64,000 bases of DNA, taken from Mallotus nudiflorus (lineage: Eukaryota > Streptophyta > Magnoliopsida > Malpighiales > Euphorbiaceae). This document shows positions 23,078 through 36,425 of the stretch, piece by piece. Position 1 is the first letter of the stretch. Every line of letters begins with the position of its first letter. The notes under the pieces were generated by a model that did no database searches, was not told the DNA's origin, and saw nothing but the letters and a program-made list of their open reading frames with translations. Both the position numbers and the translations under genes were made by a program. The stretch lies in the NCBI GenBank assembly GCA_947683625.1, contig CANTUR010000166.1, positions 1,829,001-1,893,000 on the forward strand, written 5' to 3'.

Positions 23078-25819
23078 ATGAGCTCCCAATCTGGAGACGA
23101 AGATTCCAGAGGAGACAACAAAAAAGATGAATCGAGCCGCCTATTACCGGCACCAACACAATCATCAACATCACCGGCGATAGATGACTCTGAAGAAGAT
23201 GCTTTCGAAGCCCGAGAGAAAATCTTGATTGTGGATGTGGACGGTCAGGATTCATCCGCGGATTATGTACCACCATTCTCGTGGAAAAAACTCTGGTTAT
23301 TTACAGGACCAGGTTTTTTAATGAGCATAGCTTTTTTAGATCCGGGAAATTTAGAAGGGGATCTTCAAGCTGGAGCAATTGCTGGATACACGTTGTTGTG
23401 GTTGCTGATGTGGGCCACGGTCATGGGGTTGCTGATCCAGATGCTATCGGCGCGTGTAGGTGTAGCTACAGGGATGCATTTGGCGGAGTTGTGCAGAGAG
23501 GAGTATCCAAACTGGGCCAGGTTGATTTTGTGGTTTATGGCGGAGGTGGCACTTATCGGTGCTGATATACAGGAAGTTATAGGCAGTGCTATTGCTATTC
23601 ATATTTTGAGCAATGGCTTTTTGCCTCTATGGGCTGGTGTGATTATTACTGCTTTGGATTGGTACGTTTATAAACAGAAATTATTGATTGGTATGCGTAG
23701 ACAAGTTAGGTTTTATCTTTTTGCTTGAACTTAGTTTTTCATGCAGTTACATTTTGAAAAATGAATTATTGATGAGTGTTGTGTTTTGGGTGTGTCCTTA
23801 TATGGACAGTTTTGTGTTTTTATTTCTAGAGAATTATGGAGTAAGGAAGTTAGAAGCTGCTTTTGCAGTTCTTATTGCAACAATGGCTATCTCATTTGCT
23901 TGGATGTTTGGTGACACTAAACCAAGTGGAAAAGAACTTTTAATGGGTAAGAATAGGAATATCATTTTCCATGCTGAAGTGAAGTTTCTTCATTAGCTGT
24001 TCTAAGGTTAAGATTAATTCTGATACTCGTTGTAGGTATTTTGATTCCAAGGCTTAGTTCTAAAACAATTCGGCAAGCTGTTGGGGTTGTTGGCTGTGTC
24101 ATAATGCCTCACAATGTGTTCTTACATTCAGCTTTGGTACAATCAAGAAAGATTGATCCTCAAAAGAAAGGTCGTGTCCAGGAGGCACTGAATTACTACT
24201 TGATTGAGTCGACTGTTGCTCTTTCCATCTCTTTCATGATTAATTTGTTTGTGACAACTGTGTTTGCCAAGGGATTCTATGGAACTAAACAAGCCAATAG
24301 CATAGGACTAGTTAATGCAGGACAGTATCTTCAGGAAAAATATGGAGGTGGGCTCTTTCCAATTCTTTATATTTGGGGTATTGGCTTGTTAGCAGCTGGA
24401 CAAAGTAGTACAATAACTGGCACGTACGCTGGCCAGTTTATCATGGGAGGTTTTCTCAACCTTCGCTTGAAGAAATGGTTGCGGGCATTGATAACTCGAG
24501 GTTGTGCAATTGTGCCAACTATGATAGTAGCTCTTGTGTTCAATAGATCTGAAGCTTCACTGGATATTTTGAATGAATGGTTGAATGTGCTTCAGTCCAT
24601 ACAAATCCCTTTTGCACTCATTCCCCTTCTTACCCTGGTATCCAAGGAGCAAGTCATGGGTGTCTTTAGAATTGGGCCTGTTCTTGAGGTAAGCTGTAAA
24701 CTTCTACACTGACAACCCTTACTTTGTGTGACTAGTCATATGTAGTTTATCCACATTTTGTATGGTTTAAACTTTAAAGGCAATTTGGGATTGTTTTGTT
24801 TGCAAGGCATAGAGCAGAAAAAGATCTATCTACTTAATGTGGAAATATTATCATCCTTCACTTGATAATTGCTTGTGGACTTTGTTAAACTATACCAGTA
24901 GCTGCAGCCACTTGATTAGTTTCTTTACCTCTTCCCTTTAGTTACTCTTGTGAATTACTTGTGGGATGCAGCATCTGGTTTGTTTTGTCAAGACACATAC
25001 CTAAATGACAAAAAGAACAAGGAACAAAGGGGAAGAAGAGCACATCATAATTGAAAATTTGCGAACAGATTATAATTGAAAAAAGCTATATAAAGGGATA
25101 GCCATTCCTTCCTTCCCTCCCTCTCTTTTTTATTTTATTATTATTATTATTTTTTTTTATTTTTGTTATCAGGAAAGATAAATCTCCAACTTATTCTTTG
25201 AAGCTTAAGCAATGCACTGACTGATGGAGCAAGCTCTTCAAATGTTATTGTTTATCAGCCCTTTGTGGTGCTGTTACACTCCGATATATTTTCATATTTT
25301 TGACACTAAAAGTTTGAATATTGTCATAGTTATTTTCAGTTAAATCATGCACACATGATGTTACCAAAATAGTGGTTCAAGGCACTTTATTTTTTTTCTT
25401 AGTGGACAATTTACACGTTACATGTATAGCATGTTAGTTTATTAGAGTTGGCAGTCTTTTTTAGATCCAGCTTTGAAGAATTACAGTAGAGATATTATTG
25501 CCTCCTGGTCCTGGAACTGCTAGTTAGCTCTGCATCATAAGAATATGTTTCTAATATTTTTCTGTATCTGATACTTCATCCATTCATTTTGTAGAGGCTG
25601 GCATGGACTGTAGCTATTCTGGTTATACTGATAAATGGATATCTGTTGCTTGATTTCTTCGTATCTGAAGTTGAAGGATTGCTATTTGGTTTTGTTGCCT
25701 GCACTGGCACAGTTGCATATATAGCATTTATCATTTATCTTGTTTCACGCGGCAGCACTCCATCATCGACTTGGTTGAGCTTAGAACTATCCAAGAGAAA
25801 TGCTTACACTGGAAATTGA
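23078..25819 (+). CDS. NRAMP2: NRAMP-family divalent metal transporter, NRAMP2-like
   Basis: Four exons: 23078-23661, 23810-23946, 24036-24688, 25595-25819, with GT-AG introns and phases 2, 1 and 0; product 532 aa. After an acidic, Ser-rich cytosolic N-terminus (about 65 aa) come PPFSWKKLWLFTGPGF and the TM1 metal-binding signature DPGN, then the TM6 signature MPHN and the family consensus loop GQSSTITGTYAGQFIMGG. About 11-12 membrane helices are expected. NRAMPs are proton-coupled importers of Mn2+ and Fe2+. The N-terminal RLLP motif, NYGVRKLEA and TKPSGKEL match the plant NRAMP2/3/4 subclade, where members sit in trans-Golgi (NRAMP2, manganese) or tonoplast (NRAMP3/4). I lean to NRAMP2, but NRAMP3/4 is not excluded. 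No disabling change is seen. Intron 3 (906 bp) looks free of transposons. Confidence 0.93.
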
Positions 25820-28800
25820 GTTTTGTTCAAATTCAATATCAGAATTAACTGACAGTCCTCCAAAGTCTGCCATGTCATAACAGTTCTCGAGACTCTTTCA
25901 ACAGTACAAAATTCTTTCATTGTCATAATCCCTAACCTCGGTGCATCCATAAAGTGAGTGTACGATTTTACTACTTGTTGCATAGTGGAACTATAAATCG
26001 TCATGTTTTTTGAGGGTATATTTTCGTAGGTTGGGGAGCTGATGAAGCATCATCTTTTTACTGAAAGGTTACAATAATTGCGATGTAATAATAGGATTAG
26101 TTCACCTAGTTTATCAAGATTTAGGGGCAGTTTATTAGTTAATTCTTTTTCGCAACGGTTTTTGTTCCATAGTAAAAAACAAGTCAAAAGTGTTATTATA
26201 GTTTACTTGCAGAGGCTAATGTATACAACTGAATGAAGCGAACATTTACAGAATGCATTTCTTCTTTGTATCCTTGTTATTCTTCTTCTTTTTTCTTCTC
26301 TTATTTTGGTGGTTTTTATTTTCATGTGCACAAAATTGCAAGATGGGGGCCCTTATAAACCGATTAAGGTCGAAACCAAGCCCAAAAGTCGAAGCTCTAA
26401 ATAAATCTTGGACCATGCTATTTTCCTAAAGTTTTTGTTTATTTTATTTTATTTTCGTTGTTTAGTATATAATTAGGTGCATGCTATCATTATTTTGTTT
26501 TTGACCAAGTATATATTTTGTCAATAATCACTATTAAATGATTAATATACTTTTATCATATGCTGATAAAAACAGATATATGTATAAATAAAAGTAACTA
26601 AAAAATTAACCATAGAATTTCCTTGTGAATTCGTATAATTGCTAATAATATATATTATAAAATCATATTAAAATAAATAATTAAATAGTTTTAATAAATA
26701 AAAATACAAATTTAAAAAGTTATCATAATAATTTTATTTGATTATTTTTAATAAGATTATATATATATATATAGTAATTGAATAAAAAATAAAAAATTAT
26801 TTAGAAACTATAGATTTTTTTACTTTTTATATTAAATAGAAAATGAAAAGACATTTGTGATTGAATAAAAAAGAAATGTTTTAATTAAAATAAAAGATTT
26901 AATTTTTCATAGAATAAAAAAGTAAAATTAAAGATTTAATATAATTAGAGTGCTGTTAAAATGAATGTTGATTTTTTCATGAAAGACACTTATGAAATTT
27001 AGACTTTAATATTTTTTAATATAAATAAATAAATATATATATTCACACATATTTTAACAACGGAAAGGGGGACCCTTTTAAAAAAAAAACAACGGAAAGG
27101 GGGCAGAAATTTCGCAGCTTTGAAGGTAGCGCTTCTGTTGACTCCAAAGTCGCTCTGGTGTTGTCGTAAAATTTTAATTTTCGTAATGGCATTTGTCGAC
27201 CCAAGAATGGCAAGGGATGGCTTTTTCTTTAGTAGTTGCACTATCTAATTCCAAACCAATACGAGAAGCCAAACGCTTGACTTTTGACTTGTCGTACTAA
27301 AATGCCATATCCCTATTAATGAATTGGCATGGTCTGTTATAAAAAAAAAAAAAAATGGCATGGCACATTTTCCTTCTAATTGAATTGCTATCCTATACGT
27401 TACCATTGAGAATTGAAATTTCATTGGCTGACTGAAAAAAATAAAATAACATTGCAAAAAATAAATAAGAAAATAAATGAAGAATATATAGAATAAATTG
27501 AATGCATTTAAAAATACTATCTAAATATTCGGTGAAAGACATGTTAACTCTTTTTAAATAATATTATAAGGTGAATATTAGGAAAAAAAAAAAAAAACCT
27601 ACCCGAATAAGGCTTTAAATCCAATGTCTTCTTGTGAATTTTAGTTTTTCTTTTTAAAGGAAATACAACACGTCTTGGAAAAATGTAGCATTGACCGACT
27701 ATAGTTCCATGAAATTTCCTTTTTTTTTTAAGTGAAAGAAACTAGTTTTATACTTCTATGGATATAAAAATATATATTTTTAATTCATTTGGCTCTGATT
27801 AAAATCACTAAATCAAAAATTTCAGAGTTAGTTTTAATAAATTAAAATTCTATTTTTAAAATATATCTTTTAAGATTGAAAATATTTTTTTCAATATTAA
27901 TAATTAAAACCGACTAAACTTTTATTCATTCAATTTGATATGAATAACGATAAATAAATTTTAATAATTAATTTAATATAACTATATATACTACAATTTA
28001 ATATAAAAATCGTTTAAACAAAAAAAATCTCCTACTAATTAAGTTCAACGTTATTAGTTAAAAAAATATATTTTTTCATCACACAATGAAGTGATGATAA
28101 CAGATGTTTTCACTTATAGTTAAAAGTTTATATCAACTCAATCCACTTTTTTCTTATGATATTACGAATTAATCATATCTTCAGGTAAAAAGAAAATGTT
28201 TATGTTAATATTGTGATGCGGCTTAAAAGGTTATATAAATTGAATTATTAACGCGAAATACTTGGAATGATAAAATCTTGGATATATACCCGCTGATGAA
28301 TTAAATTAATAACGAAAATAAATAAAAATAATTATTTAAATTATACGTATTTTTTATTTAGTTAAATGCAACTATACATTAGATATAATATATTTAAAAA
28401 TAATTTTTTGAGCTGGTTAAAAATGGAAAGAGCAAGAAAGAAGGAAATAGGATTTGAACACTATTCTTCATATTTAAATGTTCATGCATTTTGTTACTTA
28501 AACTACTAATAAAACATTTATTTAAAAATGAGTTGTGCGTCCACACAAATATTTAAAATAATTAATTGAATAATTTTAATAAATTATAAATTAATTAAGT
28601 AGTTCACAAAAATTATGAGGCATTAATAACAACAATAATAATAATAACAACGAAAAAGTTGAGATAAGAAATTAGAATTAAATTATTAATGAATTTGAGT
28701 TAAATTTTATAATTAATTTTTTTTTCTATCATCACTATATAAATTCATTTAACACTTTTTTACAATTTTAAATTAATAAGTCACACTTTATTCCATTTCT

Positions 28801-30575
28801 TATTATGAATACAATTGATAAAATCATTAAACCGTCTAATAATTATATTATGAGTGATTCTAATTTCGAACCAAATAGTATTGAAATTGTAAACTAAATA
28901 CATAATTTTAGTTTTGAATTGAATCAAATAGATTAAAATGAATATTTTGATGTTGTTATAGTTATTTGCAAATTGTTAAATTGGTTTGAATCTAATACCA
29001 AAAATATGTATATATGTACAATACATGCATGTATTGTATATAAGGCATAATATATATATGGTTACTGTATTTGTTATTTTTTATCAGTTTGACATATCAA
29101 CTTATAATTTTATCATTTTGACATATAAACTTGACTAAAATGTAATTGAATTAATTAACTAAAATTTTTTAAAATGTCTTAAGACTTTAGTCTATACTAT
29201 TTGATCTAAATCTCATTGGCAGTCACTACTACTTATCTTAATCAATAGAGATGGATGCAACTATTCTCAATATTAATATAAAAAATATTGTAATAATTAA
29301 TATTAATGATAACCGATGACATTAATTAAATTTATTTTTGTTATATCTTATTATTTTTATTAAAATTTTAAAAGTAAGATTATTAAAAAATGCAATAAAT
29401 TATTATTATTTTGTTTTAGACCATTAATATATAAAATTAATTGAATTTTGACTAATTATGTTTGATTAATATATGTACAAAAAAAAGTACCATATAATTT
29501 TTTTTTTTTTGCATTTAGATGACATGTAATTCACCATCATTTGCACTTTAATAACAAATTCGTGATGTCATTAAGTAATCAAACGTGATATCTGACGTGA
29601 CACCACATGACAAATGATATGTGTAGAGGGATGAGTGGCACACTGATAGAAGATGACATGGCATAACGTTGTGTGTTATGTCATCCATTCACACACATCA
29701 TCTACTATGCGGACCACATTAGCTACCACGTATGACTATTTAATGGTGTTACCAAATTTATTACTAAAGTGCTAATAGCATATTACAAATCACGTAATTG
29801 CAAAAGAAAAAATCATATGCACTCAAAACTATATGCTAGAAACTACAACATACTTTCTAAAAAAAAACACAATCAAAGTTGTGGAACGGTTGACAAATCC
29901 TAAAACATAACGGGTCCACTAGATCAAGTGGTCCCCATATTGACATGTGAGATTAAAAGTGTACGTTTATTCTCTATTGGTCAATTTAATAATAATAATA
30001 AAAAAAAAAGGGTACTTTCCGAAGCTTATGTGATTCCGACGGAGGGACAGACATACGCCGCGTAAAACCACTCGCCTCAGTCGCTCGCATGAAAACTTGC
30101 CAAAAATGCATGCAAAAAGGTAGGTTTCATGTTCTAGGCCATAGCCAGTTGCAGCACATCAAAAACAACTCAAAGAAAAGAAAATCATCAAGCGACCTCT
30201 TCCCTTCTCTTGTTTTGTATTTGTATCATCTAATCTAAGTCTCACTCTCCATCTCCATCTATGACTCCTTCTATCAGTCAAGTCTGTTTCTATTTATAAA
30301 TATTATAATTATTCCTTAATTAAGATAATGAAACTCTTCACCAGATCTTCTTTCGCCTATTAAAAATCCCGATTTTTGCTCTTATTTATAATTATAACAT
30401 AACATTTACTTTCTCTAACCAATCTAATTAAAACCCTTTACAATACCAATACCAATACCAAAACCCCGTTCCAACTCTTTTCTTCTTCTTCGTCTTCTCT
30501 TCACTTTCGCTTTAACTCTTCCTTTTGTTTTTGTTTTTCGTTTTTTTTTTTTTTTTGGGTTTGTTTTGTTGAGTT
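25820..30575. other. Intergenic region between NRAMP and Pumilio genes
   Basis: AT-rich. The first few hundred bases are probably NRAMP 3' UTR. A short direct duplication CAACGGAAAGGGGG occurs at about 27058 and 27089. Just before 30576 is a pyrimidine-rich leader-like stretch with (CAATAC)n at about 30441-30463 and a T-run at about 30541-30556. No gene, RNA or well-bounded transposon was found. Confidence 0.5.
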
Positions 30576-33500
30576 ATGTCCCAGCAACAGCAACAAAACG
30601 GGAGTTCTTCTTTTCCGTCGGAAACGACGCCGTTTGGTTCTTATGTTTCTTTTTCAAGAAACTCTCCCTCATCTCTCCGCCACCTTAATCAACGCCATCT
30701 TTTCCCTTCCACTCCAGAATACCCTCTTCATCGCCCTGATGATACCTTTGAATCTCTCTTCTCTCGACTCAGTGTTTCTCACCACAATGACCAAGGTTAC
30801 ACCGATGATGATGCGTTTCTTGAATCTCATCCAGATCGTCCGTTTGTGGCTAGCCAAGCTTTTTCTGTTCAAAATCTTTATAACAACAATGGTGTAAATT
30901 CTTCTATGACACTTGGGCCACGAGATTATGCTCGTAGTACCACCAATATCAGGGATGGTTTTGTTTCCGATTCAGTTCTACTGCCAAACGTTAATGGAAT
31001 CACGACAGACGACTCAACAAGAGGATTTTCAAATGGCTTGCTGTCCAAAACAACCCAAAATTATTTCAGTCCTGCCTTGTATAATAGGAGGCCTTACTGG
31101 TTGCAGGAGCCTTCTCATAACCATTACTCATCATCATCATCATCTTTGGCGTATAATCCGAGGGGCGGCGGTGGTGGTTCTAATTTGGAGCATTTTATGC
31201 CTTTGCCTTTGGAGTTTTTGATGGGTAGGATTGTGAGGTTGGCTAAGGATCAAAATGGTTGTAGATTAGTACAAAAGGCTCTCGAGAGTGCTACACATGC
31301 GGAAGTTGATATGGTACTTTTGGAAGTAAATGATTCTATAGCTGAATTGATGTTCCACCCGTTTGGGAATTATGTTGTACAAAAGCTTGTTGAGGTGTGT
31401 AGTGAGGAACAGAGGACCAGAATTCTGGTAGCAGTAACTAAAACTGATAGGCAACTTGTTAGGATTTGTCTGAACATGCATGGGTATGTAAAATATGTCA
31501 TGTTTATTTATTTATTTAATTAATTATTTGTTTTGCTTAGAGATACACAAATTTGGAAATTTTTGGTGGTTTGGTTTTGTGGTTTTCGTTTGACTTCGTG
31601 TGTACTGTTCAATTGATTTGTCTCTTGTTGTTTGATAGAACTCGTGCTGTACAAAAGCTGTTGGAAAGTATTGCCTCTAGACAGCAAGTTTCCATTGTCG
31701 CTAGACAGCAAGTCTCTATAGTTATGGCAGCTCTAAGCCCAAGTGCTGTTGATTTGGCTGAGGACATGAATGGCCATCATGTCATCAAGTACTGCTTGGA
31801 CCATTTCTTACCTGAAGACAATAAGGTGATCATCTTCAATTTATTATCCCGCTTAAACAGTTTGTTTGGTGCTCTGTTCTTATACTTTTTACACACTTCC
31901 ATGTTATCTATTGCTATCTTTTGTTATCCAACTTTTGTCTACTTGAAATCCTGATTATTACCTTTGAAACTTGGAAACTTATGATGAGATTTTATTTTTT
32001 GCAATTCTTTTCATGTCTCAAAACATTTTTAATACAAATGGTACTATCTTGTTGTGATCATGTATGTGTTTGTTTATACATCTTATTCTTTGAAATTGCT
32101 CGACTGCATATTCCAGAGCTTTTTTTTAAGCATATGTCAAAGCCTTCTGATTTTCCAAAACTCTCGACATATCTTTATCCTGTTGAGCTATGGATTATAA
32201 AAGTAACATTATTGCCGCATGTTTATTCTGTTGAGGTATGGATTCTGAAGGTATCATTAACGCATGTGGTTCTTTTTGCAGTTCGGTAGATATGCATCAA
32301 TAATATATGCATTAGGAAAATAATGCACATATTTTTGTTATTCTAAGATGGTTTATTTGTAGAATCGTATTTTCAATATGACTTGGTAAATTTTAGATGT
32401 TTACGTCTGTGATATACTAATACCATAACACTTTATAAGAGGAAAGTGGAACAATAGGGTGAAATTGTTATTGTTGATAATTGTATATAAAGAGGGGAGC
32501 TAATTTAGGTGAGACCGTGGTTGGTTTTTTGAAATGTAATGTAAAGCAAGGGATTACATCTAACCTTATGTTTTTTTACGTCATTGGAGAGGGAGGGGGG
32601 TGGGGGGATTTGAACCGTCCCCCTCTTACAAGGGGTGCCAAGCCTCTAAACTAGACTAGTGGGAGGTTGGCGGATTACATCTAACCTGAGAGCGATAAAC
32701 ACTGTATCACGTCCTTCATGGAACCTCTTTTTCCTCTTTCTTGAAATTGTAGAATGTTTGATTGGCATCTAAATGGAGGGTGAATATGGTGCATGGTGGT
32801 TTAAACCCTATATCTTCACAATAGAATACTGCCTGATCACTCACAAAACAAATAATTTTTTGAATTATATATTAGCTTGATAGGTGTTATGAGTCTGGTT
32901 TGTGTATAATTAGTAGGCATTGGCTAATAGCAACAGAATAAGATGCATTATGTTATTTTGTTACTTTTTATCTGAGCAAATACTTTGAATCTGTTTATTT
33001 CAGCTAATATTTTCAATAACTCTTTCATTTTGTCCAGAAGTGTAGGCCATCTGCTCATGAAGCATTGGTCTTACGCGCTTGTGGCTGGCATATCTATGTA
33101 GCATTTGTTTGGCATCTTGGCAAGCTAAGCTGGGAAATTTTATCTTGAGCTAAACGTTTTTATATGATTTGATTAGAGCACACGGGGCTTGGGCATGTAA
33201 TGAGTCTCTAATCATTTTATCAATTAATGGGAAAGTAACAGTAAAATACAACTCAATTAGACCTTAGTCCCAGATTAGTTAAATTGTCAGAAATGGCTAC
33301 GCCCAACTTGGGTCTGGCACCTTAGACCTCCCTGACTTTTTGAGTTCATTAAGACCTTCAGGTTTACTTTTGATATCAAGAAATTTCTAGAACCTGAATC
33401 CTGGTTGAAATCTGAAGTTTGGATTCAAAGATTTCTATAGCTTCACCAACTTCACCTCGTTCAAGATTAGAGCTTTGGGCAGATCAAAATGTGCAAGAAG

Positions 33501-34865
33501 ACATCTGCTTATTATTAGTAGAATACTTGATAAAATCAATAACTGAAATGTTTCCTACCTTATATTCCATATTTTCTCGTGATTATACCAATTCTTTTGG
33601 TTGAATCTGTAGCGCTGAAATTACTATTTGCTTCAAATCTATCATATATTATTATCAGTCAAGCTTCACTCTGTCTGCTGTTGCTGTATGTTGCTTGGCA
33701 TCTCTTACTACTACACTTCTTTCTTATGGCATCACCACACTATTGGACTTGGATAACGTAAAGAGAGGATCACATACTTCGTTGCATTTCAGTCATGAAA
33801 GTTCTGTTGGCCATCAATTTATCTTGTTTTTTGTTGCAGAAGTCTTTTACATGTTTACAACTAGATTCATAATTGCTTTACTCAGAGGAAGTTGCTGATT
33901 GTGGATTGTGTATGGCAGTATCTTCTGAGAGTGGTGGCAGATAACTGCTATGATATTGCAACGGATAAAAGTGGATGTTGTGTACTTCAGCACTGTGTTG
34001 ATCGCTCTATAGGAGAATCAAGAGATTGTCTGGTGGCTGGGATTACAGAGATAGCACTGCCTCTGGCTCAAGATAAATACGGGTAAGGTTAATTAAAACT
34101 CATGTTTTGCTTCATGACTGATGGAATCTATAGTTAATAAGGTTTCTCTGCAAATTATTTTCCTTCTTTCCAGCAACTATGTAGTACAGCATTTATTGGG
34201 ATTGGGAATCCCACAGATCACAGCAAGAGTTCTTAGTCAACTTGAAGGGTGTTTTACAGCTCTTGCCTGCGATAAGTATGGCAGTAATGTTGTGGAGAAG
34301 TGTTTGGTTGAGTCAACACCAGAGCAATCTACTCAAATTATTTCAGAGTTGCTTAGCAGTTCGAGTTCTTTGATGCTATTACAGCATCCTTTTGGGAACT
34401 TTGTTATCCAGTCAGCACTAAAAGTATCCAAGGTTAGATGATTGGAACTCTTACGGTATATGTGCGTTGTTTGTTATGAGTGAAACCTCATCCTAATTTG
34501 TTAGCAAAACTGGATGTCTCAGTGAAATTGATTAGCTTACTTCTCGGGTTACTTAACTAGTTTTCTGCATTAGATTATATTTATGCTTCTCACATGGGCA
34601 ATTTGTTAGCAAACTGATGCTTTACGTTCTCATAAGGGTGCTTTTGCTGCATGCATGGGCTATGTAAAAAGCATGGTTTATGCAGAAAACCATGACTAGG
34701 CTCAAACAATGTGTTGTGACGAATTGTCATTTATTGCAAAAGCAGGGACCAGTCCTGGGAGATTTGCTAAAATTGATTCGAGAAAACGTTCAGGCAATGC
34801 GCTTCAACATTTATGGAAAAAAGATCCTGAGCTGTCTCCACAAAGAGAGGCTGCTACCCATGTAG
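30576..34865 (+). CDS. Pumilio/PUF RNA-binding protein (APUM12-like)
   Basis: Five exons: 30576-31483, 31639-31825, 33919-34082, 34174-34432, 34746-34865; introns GT-AG, phases 2, 0, 2, 0; product 545 aa. The N-terminal ~210 residues are low-complexity (Gln, Ser, Asn, Gly rich). The Puf domain follows, with eight repeats recognisable by their RNA-recognition helices: QNGCRLVQKAL, FGNYVVQKLVE, HGTRAVQKLLE, NGHHVIKYCLD, SGCCVLQHCVD, YGNYVVQHLLG, YGSNVVEKCLV, FGNFVIQSALK. PUF proteins bind UGUA-type sites in 3' UTRs and repress or localise mRNAs, usually in the cytoplasm. The repeat order resembles the Arabidopsis APUM9-12 group; the exact orthologue is uncertain. An 8-residue tandem duplication (RQQVSIVA / RQQVSIVM) sits between repeats 3 and 4. 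Intron 2 (2.1 kb) carries a SINE. Confidence 0.92.
32567..32671 (-). mobile_element. tRNA-derived SINE in Pumilio intron 2
   Basis: A 105-bp insert flanked by a perfect 16-bp direct repeat GGATTACATCTAACCT (32551-32566 and 32672-32687). On the minus strand it has a tRNA-like body: TAGTCTAGTTTAGAGGC (A-box-like), a CCCCTTGTAAGAGGGG stem-loop, and a consensus B-box GGTTCAAATCC, then a C-rich part and an A-run. The body, A-tail and target duplication together indicate a short SINE or retroposed tRNA-like RNA. Confidence 0.82.
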
Positions 34866-35985
34866 ACATGATGTACATTGTTGAGGCAGAAGTTTTGGTG
34901 CAAATATTACTGCTAGTGTAACTTCACTGAACTGCTGGGCATGTGGATTTTGTTGTTTGCAATTAGAATTAGGGTTGTTGTTTAGCTGAGTGTGGTACTG
35001 TCATGTTATGCTTCAGTATGCAGGTGCTTGCTGTACTTGTTGCTTTGTTACTTATAATAATTTTTGAGTATTGGAAAGATGTAGCATTGAAACAAAGGGA
35101 ATAGAAAGAGGTCTACACTACACCTGAAATAGGAACTAAAGTTTTTGTGTACAATTTTATCCAATTGGGAGGATTAGAAAGGGATGGTACAAAGTTATTT
35201 TGAAGTGTATATTGTGGTATTATCCCACTGTTGCTTTTGATACGTTGTGCATTTGGAATCATTTGCTATAGCCTTATAGAGCCATTTTCTTCCCTGCTTG
35301 GGATCTATCAGATTATTGAACTAGTGTCTCAATTAAAAATGCCAATGTGTTTTCTAGCTTATTAGTTATCTGTTGACATACTTAACAACACAAAATGTTG
35401 GATTAAAAGTGAGTTTGTTTGAACTTGGTTCTTCACAAGAGCGACATAAACAATATTGCCAAGTTTTATTAAATTTCACTTTGAAACTGAATTTGATTTC
35501 CTCGGTTGATCAACTTTAGAACTTGCGTATCCTTGTGTTGATCTGCAGGAACTTTATTTTTCCATAAATGTTTGTTGGAAATTGGAACACGTATATAAAA
35601 ACAGGCAAAGATGCATGAAGAATGCAACCATTTGTAGAATATATCTCTTCGTTCTTATCTTTAGTTAGGTACTGGACTTCTATTTTCATTCACCTACAAG
35701 AATTCCCCATTCATATCCCTTTTTTTAGTGGGGTTCTGATTGGATCCGGATCGGATTAGAAATACACTAAAAAATTGTTATTGGATCCGGATAAAATTTA
35801 AATAGAATTAAAATATAATAAATTTTTTTTATTAAAATTCTGATTGGATCCAAATAAAATAAGAAATACGGCATAAAAAATTTCGACCCTAACAACTATC
35901 AGCTGGTTTTACTTGTCAGTTTTTTTTTACTATTTTATTATCAATTTACAAAATGCTTCAATCTCTAAAATTAATTTTGGATTTA

Positions 35986-36025
<40 letters not shown>

Positions 36026-36425
36026 TTCAATGAACAAAAAAGATTTGATTTAAAAAAAAAAATCCTATGAATTATTTCAAAAAAAATCCTATAAGTTTAT
36101 AAAAAAAAATGTAAAATTCGATCAATTTATAACTATGGTGACTTTATAAAAATCCAATCATGAAACAAGAAAATGTTTTGAGAAAAAAAAATGCCAAATT
36201 AAATTTAGAAAATTATTTATGATTATATAAATAAAAAAAACGCTGACCTTGTTAGTTCAGCCATGACGCAAGGCGGATCTTTCTAATTGGTTCGTAATTC
36301 CACCGGCAATTGATAATTTGCATCCAAAAAAAAGGTCGCTTCTACTAAATCAACGAACTATAGTTTTATTCACCGCTTTCCTTCTTTGCTCCTCCGTTGA
36401 GGCGTTGACCTTCGTCATCTCCGCC
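34866..36425. other. Intergenic between Pumilio and aspartic protease genes
   Basis: Probable Pumilio 3' UTR, then AT-rich sequence with a short internal duplication of TTCTGATTGGATCC (about 35735 and 35842) and an A-tract of about 32 bases ending at 36020. The last ~100 bp are the protease leader; the ORF extends upstream only through a non-ATG codon at 36318. Confidence 0.5.

Noticed and set aside
29040..29170. Possible MITE left end (GGTTACTG ... TTTGACATAT words)
   Set aside because: No matching inverted copy was found downstream up to 30000.
30634..31221. Two plus-strand ORFs inside Pumilio exon 1
   Set aside because: Alternative frames of the true coding exon, with no family match.
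35989..36020. Long A-tract as a retroposon tail
   Set aside because: No retroposon body or flanking duplication could be identified next to it.
36318..36425. Longer N-terminus of the aspartic protease
   Set aside because: It begins at TTG, not ATG; the first ATG (36426) already gives a signal peptide.
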